Shown: piece by piece, positions 54,800 through 64,000 of the stretch
Numbering within the stretch: position 1 is the first letter of the stretch
Layout: the number at the start of each line of letters is the position of its first letter
Assembly: GCA_030035585.1 (NCBI GenBank)
Contig: CM057477.1
Coordinates: 62,229,447 to 62,293,446, forward strand
Reading direction: 5' to 3'
DNA from: Dugong dugon
Taxonomy: Eukaryota > Chordata > Mammalia > Sirenia > Dugongidae
Length of the DNA stretch: 64,000 nucleotides
Program-made: the position numbers and the translations under genes
The notes under the pieces: generated by a model
The model's database searches: none
What the model was told of the DNA's origin: nothing
The model's input: only the letters and a program-made list of their open reading frames with translations

Positions 54800-55745
54800 T
54801 GAAATGTCAAGTACTTTTCACGCACTTTTTCATCTAATCCTCACAACACTCTATGAGCACTTATTATGCACGTTTTACAGACAAGGATACTGAACATAGA
54901 GGATTTGTTTGTTTGTTTGTTTTTAATATTCTGGTGAGACTTTACTGAAAGTACATGTTCAGTATACGACATGCAGGAAATTACATCCTTTACAGCTGTT
55001 TACATTCGCGAAGAAAACATTTAGATGCAAACCAAAAACGTGTGTGTGAGAGTATGTAGATTTCAAAATTCTCTTGAGGTATATGTGAGCCCCACATTTT
55101 TATTTTTATTGTGCTTTAGGTGAAAGTTTATAGCTCAAGTTAATTTCTCATACAAAAATTTATACACATATTGTTTTGTGACATTAGTTGCAATACCCAC
55201 AATGTGACAGCACACACCTCCTTTCCACCCCAGCTTCCCTGTGTCCATTCAACCAGTTCCTGTCCCTTCCCGCCTTCTTATCCTGCCTCTGGACCGGAGC
55301 CACCCATTTGGTCTTGCGTATCTGATTGAACTAAGAAGCCCACTCCTCACATGTATTATTTTTTGTTTTATAGTCCTGTCTAATCTTTGTCTAAAGAGTG
55401 GGCTTCAGGAATGGTTTCAGTTCTGGGTTAACAGGGCGTCTGGGAGCCATAGTTTTGGGGGTTCCTCCAGTCTCTGTCAGACCATTAGGTCTGGTCTTTT
55501 TACATGAATTTGAATTCTGCTCCACACTTTTCTCCTGCTCCAACCAGGACTCTATGTTGTGTTCCCTGTCAGGGCGGGCATTTGTGGTAGCCGAACACCA
55601 TCTAGTTCTTCTGGTCTCAGGCTCGTGGATGTTTGTTTGTTTTTAAGTGACCTCTCAAATGTCACACAATTAACAAGCAGCAGAACTGGGATATAAATTC
55701 AGGCTACTGGCTTCAAGAGCCCTTGTGCATGACTACTATGATACG
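54800..55745 (+). mobile_element. MIR split by a reversed L1
   Basis: Left part 54800-54900 (CATCTAATCCTCACAACAC, CGTTTTACAGACAAGGATAC) and right part 55646-55745 (AGTGACCTCTCAAATGTCAC, GCAGAACTGGGATATAAATTC) are consecutive MIR segments. Confidence 0.85.
54926..55626 (-). mobile_element. L1 3' end with probable 3'-transduced tail
   Basis: Minus strand: L1 3' UTR (55626 to about 55100) ends in an A-rich ATAAAAATAAAA tract, then about 170 bp of non-L1 sequence (to 54927) ends with AGTAAAGTCTCACCAGAAT and an AAAAACAAACAAAC tail. Flanking GGAT(T)TGTTTG...TTTTTA copies (54901-54925, 55627-55645) differ by one or two TTTG units and look like the target duplication. Confidence 0.7.
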
Positions 55746-55860
55746 CTATTCTACTTTGCTTCCCTGAATTGTTTATAATTTGAACCATTCTACCCATTAC
55801 ACTTATAGCCTTAATTTCATGTTTGCTTATTTTTCAAAAAAATCGTCCTGAAACTAATTA

Positions 55861-56560
55861 AAAATGGATCAAAGACCTAAATATAAAATGAAAAACTAAA
55901 GATCATAGGGAAAAAAAGAGTCAATGCTCGGGGCTCTAATATATGACATGTATAGGATACAAACCGTAACTAACAATACACAATCACCAAAAGATAGGCT
56001 AGATAACTGGGATCTTCTAAAAATTAAACACTTATGTTCATCAAAAGACTTCACCAAAAGAGCAGAAAGAGAGCCTACAGACTGGGGAAAAAATTTGGCT
56101 ATGAAAAATCCGACAAAGTTCTAATCTCTAAAATCTATAGGAAAACCCAACACCTCTACAACAAAAAGACAAATAATTCAATTAAAAAATGGGCAAAGGA
56201 TATGAACAGTCACTTCACCAAAGAAAACATTCAGGTGGCTAACAGACACATGAAGAAATGCTTGTGATCACTAGCCATTAGAAAAATACAAATCAAAACT
56301 ACAGTGAGATGCCATCTCACCCTGACATTACTGGCACAAATCAAAAAAACAGATAATAACAAATGTTGGAGAGACTGCAGGGAGATTGGAACTCTTATGC
56401 ACTGCTGGTGGGAATGCAAAATGGTACAACCATTTTGGAAAATGATATGGCATTTCCTTAAAAAGCTAGAAATAGAAATATCATACACATGATCCAGCAC
56501 TCCCACTCCTAGGAATATATCCCAGAGAAATAAGAGCCGTCGCACAAATGGACATATGTA
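55861..56560 (+). pseudogene. L1 ORF2 C-terminal remnant
   Basis: Pieces in alternating frames: [20 protein letters not shown] (55924-56124), [20 protein letters not shown] (56034-56267), [20 protein letters not shown] (56304-56492). These are the cysteine-rich C-terminal segment of L1 ORF2p with C..C..HCWWEC. At least two frameshifts. Confidence 0.85.
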
Positions 56561-57343
56561 CACCCATGTTCATTGCAGCATTATTCACAACAGAAAAAAA
56601 TGGAAACAACCTAGGTGCCCAACAACAGAGGAATGAATAAACAAACTATGGTACATACACACAATGGAATACTACGCAACAATAAAGAACAAAGATGAAT
56701 CTGCTAAACATCTCACAACATGAATGAATCTGGAGGGCATTATGCTGAGTGAAATAAGTCAATCACAAAAGGACAAACACTGTATGAGACCACTATTATA
56801 AAAACTCATGCAAAGATTTACACACAGAAAGAAACAATCTTTGATGGTTACAAGGGAGGCGAAAGGTGGGGCGGGAAAAACACTAACTAGACACTAGATA
56901 AATGGTGGCTTGGTGAAGGGTAGGACAGTGCACAATACTGGGAAGTCAGCACAACTTGACCAGGGTGAAGTCACAGAAGCTTCATAGACACATCCAAACA
57001 CCCTAAAGGAATGAATTCCTGGGCTGAGTCCTGGGGACCATATTCTCGGGGGACATCTAGCTCAACTGGCATAACATAGTTTATAAAGACAATGTTCTAC
57101 ATCCTACTTTGGTGACTAGCATCTGGGGTCCTAAAACCTTGTGAGCGGCCATCTAAGTGCATCTACTGGTCCCACCCTGTCTGGAGAAAAGGAGAATGAG
57201 GAAAATCAAAGACACGAGGGAAAGATTAGTCCAAAGGACTAATGGACCATAACCACCACAGCCTCCACCAGACTGAGTCCAGAACAACTAGATGGTGTCT
57301 GGCTACCACCACTGACTGCTCTGACAGGGATCACAACACAGGA

Positions 57344-57897
57344 TGTCTTAGGCTGGGTTCCCTAGAGAAGCAAAATCAGTTAGCATATAAAGACATATGT
57401 AGAGAGAATTATATAAAGGAAATGGCTTGTGTGGTTGTAGAGGCTGGAAAGGCCCAACTTCATGGGTCAGGCTGGAGGCTTCTCCTGACTCTTGTAGCCA
57501 CAGGTGCTGAGAATCCAAGATTGGAAGGTCAGAGAGGAGGCCTCTGGCTCACAGGGGGTTGAGGCTGATGAATCCCAAGACAGCAGGTAAGTTGCTACCT
57601 CAGATCCCAAGAACTGGGGGCAGATGAACAGGAGCCAGCTGCAGGATCCAGAGACCGCAAAAGCCAAGGAGCCTTGCCAGAAAAGCCACCTAGATAGGAT
57701 GTAGGCCACACCCCCAGGGAAACTCCCTTTCAACTGATTGGCTGCTCACAACAGATCTCATCTTGGAGATGATCACATTGTATCAGATCTCATTATGGAA
57801 GTGATTACATCATTAAAAAGCTGCCAAACTACATCATAACTGCCAAACCACTGAGGATCATGGCCCAACCAAGTTGACACTCACTTTAACCATCACA
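57344..57897 (-). mobile_element. ERV-L-type solo LTR, reversed, inside L1
   Basis: 554 bp; minus strand starts TGTGATGGTTAAAGTGAGTG and ends GAACCCAGCCTAAGACA, the same family as the LTRs at 13580 and 28603. Flanks CAGGA and GAGGG are a weak 5-bp match. Its insertion postdates this L1. Frames of 106 and 88 codons across it are spurious. Confidence 0.85.
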
Positions 57898-58365
57898 GAG
57901 GGTCCTCCTGAACAGAGCAGGAGAAAAATGTAGAACAAAATTCAAACTCACAAAAAAAGACCAGACTTATTGGTCTGACCGAGACTGGAGAAACCCCAAG
58001 AATATGGTCCCGGACACCCTTTTAACTCAGTACTGAAGTCACTCCTCAAGTTCACCCTTTAACTAAAGATTAGACAGCCTATAAAACCAACAATAATACA
58101 CGCAGTTCAAGCGTGTATACTAGACTAAATGGGCACACCACACCAAAAGCAATGGCGAGAAGGCAGGAAGGGACAGGAAAACTGGACAAATGGAAATGGG
58201 GAACACGAGGTCGAGAAGGAGAGAGTGTTTACACATTGCAGTGCTGGCAACCAATGTCACAAAAACATTTGTGTATTAATTGTTCAATGAGAAACTAATT
58301 GTCTCTGTAAACTGTTACTTAAACCACAATAAAAATAAACGTGTATGTATAGTCCTGAGTAATTA

Positions 58366-58895
58366 CGATGTACTTTTCATCATCGTTTCTTTGCTGTTAC
58401 ACATATTCTCCCCTTCCCCAACACAACCATGACCACAGTTACCCCAAATCAGACACATAAACTAAGATGCATTCTTTCTTCTTTTAAGATCATATTGTTC
58501 TCTTTTGCATACATAATTACAATACCTCTTCTTACCAAGATGGTCTGAAATCTATTATTTATAAGCCTCTTTAGAAATTAAGGGGACTTTTTTGAAAAGG
58601 GGTAGTATCCCTAATAAGTGTGGGAAGGTATAGGGGGCCTACACCTGGACAGGTGATGTTGTCTCTCCAAATGAGAATAAAATAATGTCTAAAACTTTCT
58701 GGGATTTCATTTTACTTTGGATATTAACCACATGACAATCTGGGTTGGATAAATGCATCCTATGCATCTCTTGGAACAGAATCAACGCAGAATATCTCTT
58801 TTAAAAATGATTCAGGCTGTGACAATAACCAGATAGCTGTATATAATATGACAAGCAGTGAGAATGGAGGCAAAAGACCTGAGACAAATCTCAGC
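58366..58895. other. Unique sequence
   Basis: No gene or repeat recognised. Confidence 0.35.
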
Positions 58896-59037
58896 TCACC
58901 CCTTATTCGTCCTGTGACCTACTTTGAGTCTTGGATTTTATTTCTTCAAAATGAGCATGAATATCTACTCTTGGTCTAGACTCTTCAGAGAGTTAAATGA
59001 AATAACATGGGAAAGCTGCCTAGCATGGTGACTAGCA
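58896..59037 (+). mobile_element. MIR fragment (continues after SINE)
   Basis: CCTGTGACCTACTTTGAGTC and GGATTTTATTTCTTCAAAATGAG follow the MIR order. The CCTCACTAAATG at 59286 probably finishes it after the SINEs. Confidence 0.6.
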
Positions 59038-59039
59038 CA

Positions 59040-59237
59040 CAGTCACCAGCTGACATAAAGTCATGGCAACTCCATGTGTGTCAGAGTAGAATTGTGCTCC
59101 ACAGAGTTTTCAATGGCTGATTTTTTGCAAGTAGATTGCCAGGCCTTTCCTCCAAGGCACCTCTGGGTGGACTAGACCTTCAACCTTTCAGTTAACAGCT
59201 GAGTACGTTAAACATTTGCACCACCCGGGGACTCCAA
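59040..59237 (-). mobile_element. tRNA-headed AfroSINE, reversed
   Basis: AGTCACCAGCTGACATAAAG to GCACCACCCGGGGACTCC on +. Confidence 0.85.
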
Positions 59238-59239
59238 AC

Positions 59240-59282
59240 ACCAGTTGCTGTTGAGTAGGTTCTGACTCATGGTGGCACCATA
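59240..59282 (-). mobile_element. SINE 3' end fragment, reversed
   Basis: CACCAGTTGCTGTTGAGTAGG to CATGGTGGCACC; only about 43 bp, directly behind another reversed SINE. Confidence 0.65.
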
Positions 59283-59299
59283 GGCCCTCACTAAATGTG

Positions 59300-59639
59300 G
59301 AACCTAAACCTAGCCAGACTAACTCAAGAATGCACCATGAAAAGTGTCTAAACTTTTTCCTGTACGATAATTTGTTTAAAATGAGTGTATTTCTCCATCT
59401 CAGATTGCTAAATTTCCAGAGGCATAACAGAAGTGAAGTTTCAGTCGCTTCACAATGAAACAGTAAAGAAACTAAATGGAAGATAAGCGTTTGAAGACTG
59501 TCGGAGAAACAGGGAGGTAGTCTCTAAGAATAATTTTATTTCTTTCTTCTAGTTTCTGGATGGGGCAGAGGATGGGGCTGGAATACCCTTTTTGTTAAGC
59601 TAATCTAGTTAATTATTTTAACATTGGAATTTTTTAAGT
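59300..59639. other. Unique sequence
   Basis: No gene recognised. Confidence 0.3.
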
Positions 59640-60207
59640 TTTTTTTTTTTTTAATTGTGCTTTGGGTGAAAGTTTACAGCTCAAGGTAATTTCTCATACA
59701 AAAAATTTCTACACATATTGTTTGTGACATAGGTTGCAATCCCCACAGTGTGATAGCACGCTCCACCTTTCCACCCCGGGTTCCCTTTGTCCATTAATCA
59801 AGTTCCTGTCTCTTCCAGCCTTCTTGTCCTGCTTCTGGACAGGAGCTGCCCATTTGGTCTCGTATATTCCATTGTACTAAGAAGCACTTTTCTCATGCGT
59901 ATTATTTTTTTGTTTTATAGGCCTGTCTAATCTTTGTCTGAAAAGTGGGCTTCGGGAATGGTTTCAGTTCCAGGTTAACAGAGCATCTGGTGTCCATATT
60001 TTTGGGGGTTCCTTCGGTCTCTGTCAGACCAGTAAGTCTGGTCCTTTTATGTGAATTTGAATTCTGTTCTACATTTTTCTCCTGCTCTGTCCAGGACTGT
60101 CTGTTGCAATCCCTGTCAGGGTGGTGATTGGTGGTAGCTGGGGGCTATCTAGTTCTTCTGGTCTCAGGCTGGTGGAGTCTCTGGTTCCTGTGGTCCTTTA
60201 GTTCTTT

Positions 60208-61396
60208 TTTTTTTTTTAATTTAGCTTTAAGTGAAAGTTTACAATTCAAGTCAGTTTTTCATACAAAAATTTATACACACATTGCTATGTGACCCTAGCT
60301 GATCTCCCTATACTGTGACAGCACACTCTTCCTTTCCACCCCGGATTTCCCATGTCCATTCAACCAGCTCCTGACCCTCTCTGCCTTCTCATCTCGCCTC
60401 CAGACAGGAGCTGCCCATTTAGTCTCATGTATCTACTTGAGCTAAAAAGGACACTCCTCATGAGTATCACTTTATGTCCCGTAGTCCAGTCCAATTTTTG
60501 TCTGAAGAGCTGGCTTTGGGAATGGTTTCAGCTCTGGTTCAACAGAGAGTCTGGGGGCCATGTCTTCTGAGTCCCCTCCAGTCTCAGTAAGACCATTAAG
60601 TCTGGTCTTTTTACTAGAATTTGAGTTCTGCACCCCACTTTTCTCCACTCCATCAGGAGCTCCCTGTTGTGTTCCCCATCAGGGCAATCATTGGTGGTAG
60701 CCAGGCACCATCTAGTTCATCTGCTCTCAGGCTGATGGAGTCTCTGGTTTATGTGGTCCTTTCTGTCTCTTGGGCTAATATTTCCCTTGTGTCTTTGGTG
60801 TTCTTCATTCCCCTTTGCTCCAGGTAGGTTGGGACCAATTGATGCATTTTAGATTGCCACTCTCTAGCTTTTAAGACCCCAGACGCCACTTACCAAAGTG
60901 GGATGCAGAACGTTTTCTTAATAGATTTTGTTATACCAATTGACCTAGAAGTCCCCTGAAACCATGGTCCTCAGACCCTCAACCCTGCTTCTCTGTCCCT
61001 CTACGTATTTGGTTGTATTCAGGAAACTTCTTAGCTTTTGGTTTAGTCCAGTTGTGCTGATTTGCCCTTTAGTGTGTGTTGTCCTTCCCTTCACCTAAGA
61101 TAATTCTTGACTACTATCTAGTTAGTAAATTCCCTTCTCCCTCCCTCTCCACTCTTGTAACCATCGAAGAATGTTTTCTTCTGTGTTTGAACCCCTGGGT
61201 CAGGTCTGGCAACTCCTTGCTGCTTCTGAATCATCTCTCCCTCCCCCTGCCACTCAGTCTGATTCCTCAACTTTGCCTTTGATGTTCAGGGTTCCTAGAT
61301 TGTTATATATAATCAATTCACTTGTTTTTTTGGGTCTTTGTTGTAAGAGGGATCACAGGAAGCATCTGACTACTCTGCCATCTTGGTCCCACCATC
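60208..61396 (-). mobile_element. Short L1 derivative: 5'-UTR-like start fused to 3' UTR
   Basis: 1.19-kb minus-strand element bounded by exact 14-bp duplications TCCTTTAGTTCTTT (60194-60207 and 61397-61410), with its A tail as poly(T) at about 60205-60217. Its 5' end reads ACCAAGATGGCAGAGTAG and CCCTCTTACAACAAAGACCC, the style of an L1 5' UTR start. About 205 bp in (near 61190) it switches to the 3' UTR also seen in the outer L1. ORF1 and ORF2 are absent. Confidence 0.85.
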
Positions 61397-61899
61397 TCCT
61401 TTAGTTCTTTGGGCTAGTACTTTCCTTGTGTCTTGGACTTTCTTCATTCTCTTTTGCTACGGGTGGGATGGGACCAATATATGTATGTTAGATGGCCACT
61501 CCCAAGCTTTTAAGACCCCAAATACTACTCACTAACGTGGGATGTAGAACATTTTCTTTGTAAACAATGTTATGCTAATTGACCTAGATGTCCTCTGAGA
61601 CTATGGTCCCCAGGCCCCAGCCCCAGCTACTCGGTGCTTCAAAGTGTTTGGATGTGTCTAAAAAATATCTTTACTTTTGCTTTGTTCAGCTGTGCTGACT
61701 TCTTCTGTACTGTGTGTTGTCCTTCCCTTCACCAAAGTTGACACTTATCTACTATCTAGTTAGTGATTCCCCTCCTCCTCCTTTCTCACCCTTGTAACCA
61801 TCAAAGAATGCTTTTTTCTGTGTGTAAACCTTTTCTCAATGTCTTATAATAGTGGTCTCATATAATATTTATCCTTTCATGACTGACTTCTTTCACTCA

Positions 61900-64000
61900 G
61901 CAAAATGCCCTCCAGATTCATCCGTGTTGTGAGGTATTTCACAGATTCATTGTTATTCCTTATCATTTTATAGTATTCCATTTTGTGTATGTACCACAAT
62001 TTCTTAATCTATTCATCTATCAATGGACATTTAGGTTGTTTCTATCTTTTTGCTATTGTGAATAGTGCTGCAATGAACATAAGTGTGCATGTATCTATTC
62101 ATGTGATGGCTCTTATTTCTCTAAGGTATGTTCCTAGGAGTGGAATTGCTGGATCATATGGTATTTCTATTTCTAGTTTTTTGAGGTAGCAACATATCAT
62201 TGTCATAGTGATTTTACCATTTTAAATTCCCACCAACAGTGCATAAGACTTCCGATCTCCCCACAATCTCTCCAACGTTTTTTTGTTTATTTGTTTGCTT
62301 GTTTTGATTAGTGCTAGTATTGTCAGAGTGAGATGGTATCTCATTGTAGTTTTGATCTGCATTTCTCTAATGGCTAATGATCATGAGCATTTCCTCATGT
62401 ATCTGTTGGCTGCCTGAATGTCTTCTTTGGTGAAGTGTCTATTCGTATCTTTTGCCCATTTTTAAACTGGATTATTTGTCTTTTTGTTGTTAAGGTGTTG
62501 CAGTATCTTGTAGATTTTAGAGATTAGACCCTTATGGGATATGTCATAGCCAAAAATTTTTCCCAGTCTCTAGGTTCTCTTTTCACTTTTTTGGTCTTTT
62601 GACAAGCCTAAGTGTTTGATTTTTAGGAGCTCCCAGTTATCTAGTTTCTCTTCTGATCTTTGTGCATTGTAAGTTGTGGTTTGTGTACTATTTATGCCAT
62701 GAATTAAGACCCCTAGCATTGTCCATATTTTTTCTTCCATGATCTTTACCATTTTAGATTTTATATTTAGATCTTTGATCAATTTTGAGTTAATTGTTGT
62801 ATATGGTATGAAGTATGGGTCCTGTTTCATTTTTTTACTGATAGATATCCAGTTATGCCAGCACCATTTGTTAAAGAGACTGTCTTTTCCCCATTTAATG
62901 GACTTTGGGCCTTTGTCAAATATCAGCTTCTCATAGATGGATAGATTTACGTCTGGATTCTCAATTCTGTTCCATTGGTCTATGTGTCTGTTGTAGTACC
63001 AGTATCAGGCTGTTGAGACTACCGTGGGGGTATAATAGGTTCTAAAATTGGGTAGTGTGAGAACTCCCATTTTGTTCTTCTTCTTCAGTAATGCTTTACT
63101 TATCTGCGGCCTCTTCCCCCTCCACATAAAGTTGCTGATTTGTTTCTCCATCTTGTTAAAAAATGCTGTTGGAATTTGGATTGAGATTGCATTATATCTG
63201 TAGATTACTTTGGGTAGAATTGACATTTTCACAGTCTTGAGTCTTCCTATCCATGAACATGGTATGTTTTTCCACTTATGTAGGTCTCTTTTGGTTCCTT
63301 GCAGTAGTGTCTTGTAGTTTTTTTTTTGTATAGGTCTTCTATGTCCCTGGTTAGATTTATTCCTAAGTTCTTTATCCTCTTGGAGCCTATCTTAAATGGT
63401 ATTGATTCGGTGATTTCCTTTTCGAAGTTCTCTTTGTTTGTGTAGAGGAATCTTACTGATTCTTGTATGTTAATCTTGTATCCTGCTACTTTGCTGAAAT
63501 CTATTTATTCCAGTAGCTTTCTTGTGGATTCTTTGGGGTTTTCTTGTGTATAAGGTCATATCATCTGTGAGTAGGGATAGTTTTACCTCTTCCTTACCAG
63601 TTTGGATGTCCTTTATTTCTTTTTCTTGGCTTATTGTTCTAGCTAGGACCTCCAGCACAATGTTGAGTGACAGTAGTGATAAAGCGCATCCTTGTCTGGT
63701 CCCCATTCTCAAGGGAAAAGCTTTCAGTCTTTCTCTGTGCAGGATGATGTTGACTTTGTATAAATGCCCTTTATTATGTCAAGGAATTTCCCTTCTATTC
63801 TTATTTTTGCTGAGAGTTTTTATCAGGAATGAGTGTTGGACTTTGTCAAATGACTTTTCTGCATCAATTGATAAGATCATGTGGTTCTTTTGTTTTATTT
63901 ATGTAGTGGATTGCATTGATAGATTTTCTAATTTTGAACCATTTCTGCACACCTGGTGTGATTCTCACTTGGTCATAATTATTTTTTGATATGCTCTTGA
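61900..64000 (-). pseudogene. L1 ORF2 remnant (RT to C terminus)
   Basis: Minus-strand frames: [20 protein letters not shown] and [14 protein letters not shown] (63470-63712; the catalytic FADD reads LTDD, both aspartates kept), ISNFMWRGKRPQISKALL (63005-63232), DNWELLKIKHLGLSKDQKSE (62570-62830). Frameshifts separate them. ORF2p supplies endonuclease and reverse transcriptase for L1; this copy is dead. Confidence 0.9.

Larger units (their letters stand above)
55861..58351 (+). mobile_element. Lineage L1, 5'-truncated, split by an LTR
   Basis: Starts in ORF2 (ATGGATCAAAGACCTAAA) and runs through a long 3' UTR to ACCACAATAAAAATAAAC. Candidate duplications GTCCTGAAACTAATTA (55845) and GTCCTGAGTAATTA (58352). 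The LTR at 57344-57897 interrupts the 3' UTR; the uninterrupted copy at 34397-35233 shows where the halves join. Confidence 0.9.
59640..64000 (-). mobile_element. Lineage L1, reversed, runs off the window
   Basis: Poly(T) at 59640-59654 is the reversed A tail; the 3' UTR follows (AATTGTGCTTTGGGTGAAAG), interrupted at 60208 by another L1. After 61411 it continues through the rest of the 3' UTR and, from about 61870, ORF2 on the minus strand to the window end. The 5' part lies outside. Confidence 0.95.

Noticed and set aside
56231-56563. 110-codon minus-strand frame
   Set aside because: Antisense of the L1 ORF2 C-terminal region.
63522-63989. 155-codon plus-strand frame
   Set aside because: Antisense of L1 ORF2; the minus strand carries the recognisable RT motifs.

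Overview
This window looks like ordinary nuclear DNA from an afrotherian mammal, most likely an elephant or another paenungulate. The evidence is its repeat content. There are about 35 copies of a tRNA-headed SINE (AfroSINE/PSINE type) whose 3' end matches the end of an RTE (BovB-like) LINE. Several RTE copies are present, together with a lineage-type L1 that has a long, distinctive 3' UTR. Older mammal-wide fossils (L2, MIR, L1M, MER5A, MaLR LTRs) lie underneath. Family names come from recognition by eye, not from a database search.

I found no host protein-coding exon, functional RNA gene, CpG island or promoter that I can defend. Nearly all reading frames longer than 60 codons lie in repeats or on their antisense strand. 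The window is best read as intergenic or deep-intronic sequence, with single-copy islands between layered transposon insertions.

Layout: 1-9.8 kb holds an old L1M, L2, SINEs, an internally deleted MaLR provirus (4831-5923), a hAT fossil and an MLT1 LTR. 10.1-13.1 kb is a minus-strand RTE LINE with broken endonuclease and reverse transcriptase, followed by a second, inverted RTE piece. 13.6-24.4 kb holds solo LTRs, L2, MER5A, a forward RTE 3' end, SINEs and an old L1M. 24556-29094 is an ERV-L provirus with protease, RT, RNase H, integrase and dUTPase remnants, no gag seen and no env seen, bounded by a 5-bp duplication (GTCAT) and inserted into an older L1. 29.4-38 kb is mostly unique, with RTE, SINE and L1 3' ends and a perfect 3 x 51 bp minisatellite. 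38-41.4 kb is an old reversed L1M. 41.5-54.5 kb mixes MIR, L2, SINEs, a hAT MITE with an exact 8-bp duplication (43721-44072) and tRNA-Gly-headed SINEs. 54.8-58.4 kb has an L1 with a probable 3' transduction inside a MIR, then an L1 split by an LTR. 59.6 kb to the end is a reversed L1, continuing beyond the window, that contains a second short L1 with 14-bp target duplications.

The RTE LINE plausibly supplied the enzymes for the SINEs, and L1 supplied those for L1 and its deleted derivative. Nested insertions give a relative chronology: L2/MIR/L1M first, then MaLR and ERV-L, then RTE/SINE and lineage L1. The most notable observations are the spliced-looking, internally deleted L1, the tRNA-Gly/RTE composite SINE with a possible intermediate lacking the tRNA head, the hAT MITE, and the L1 3' transduction candidate.
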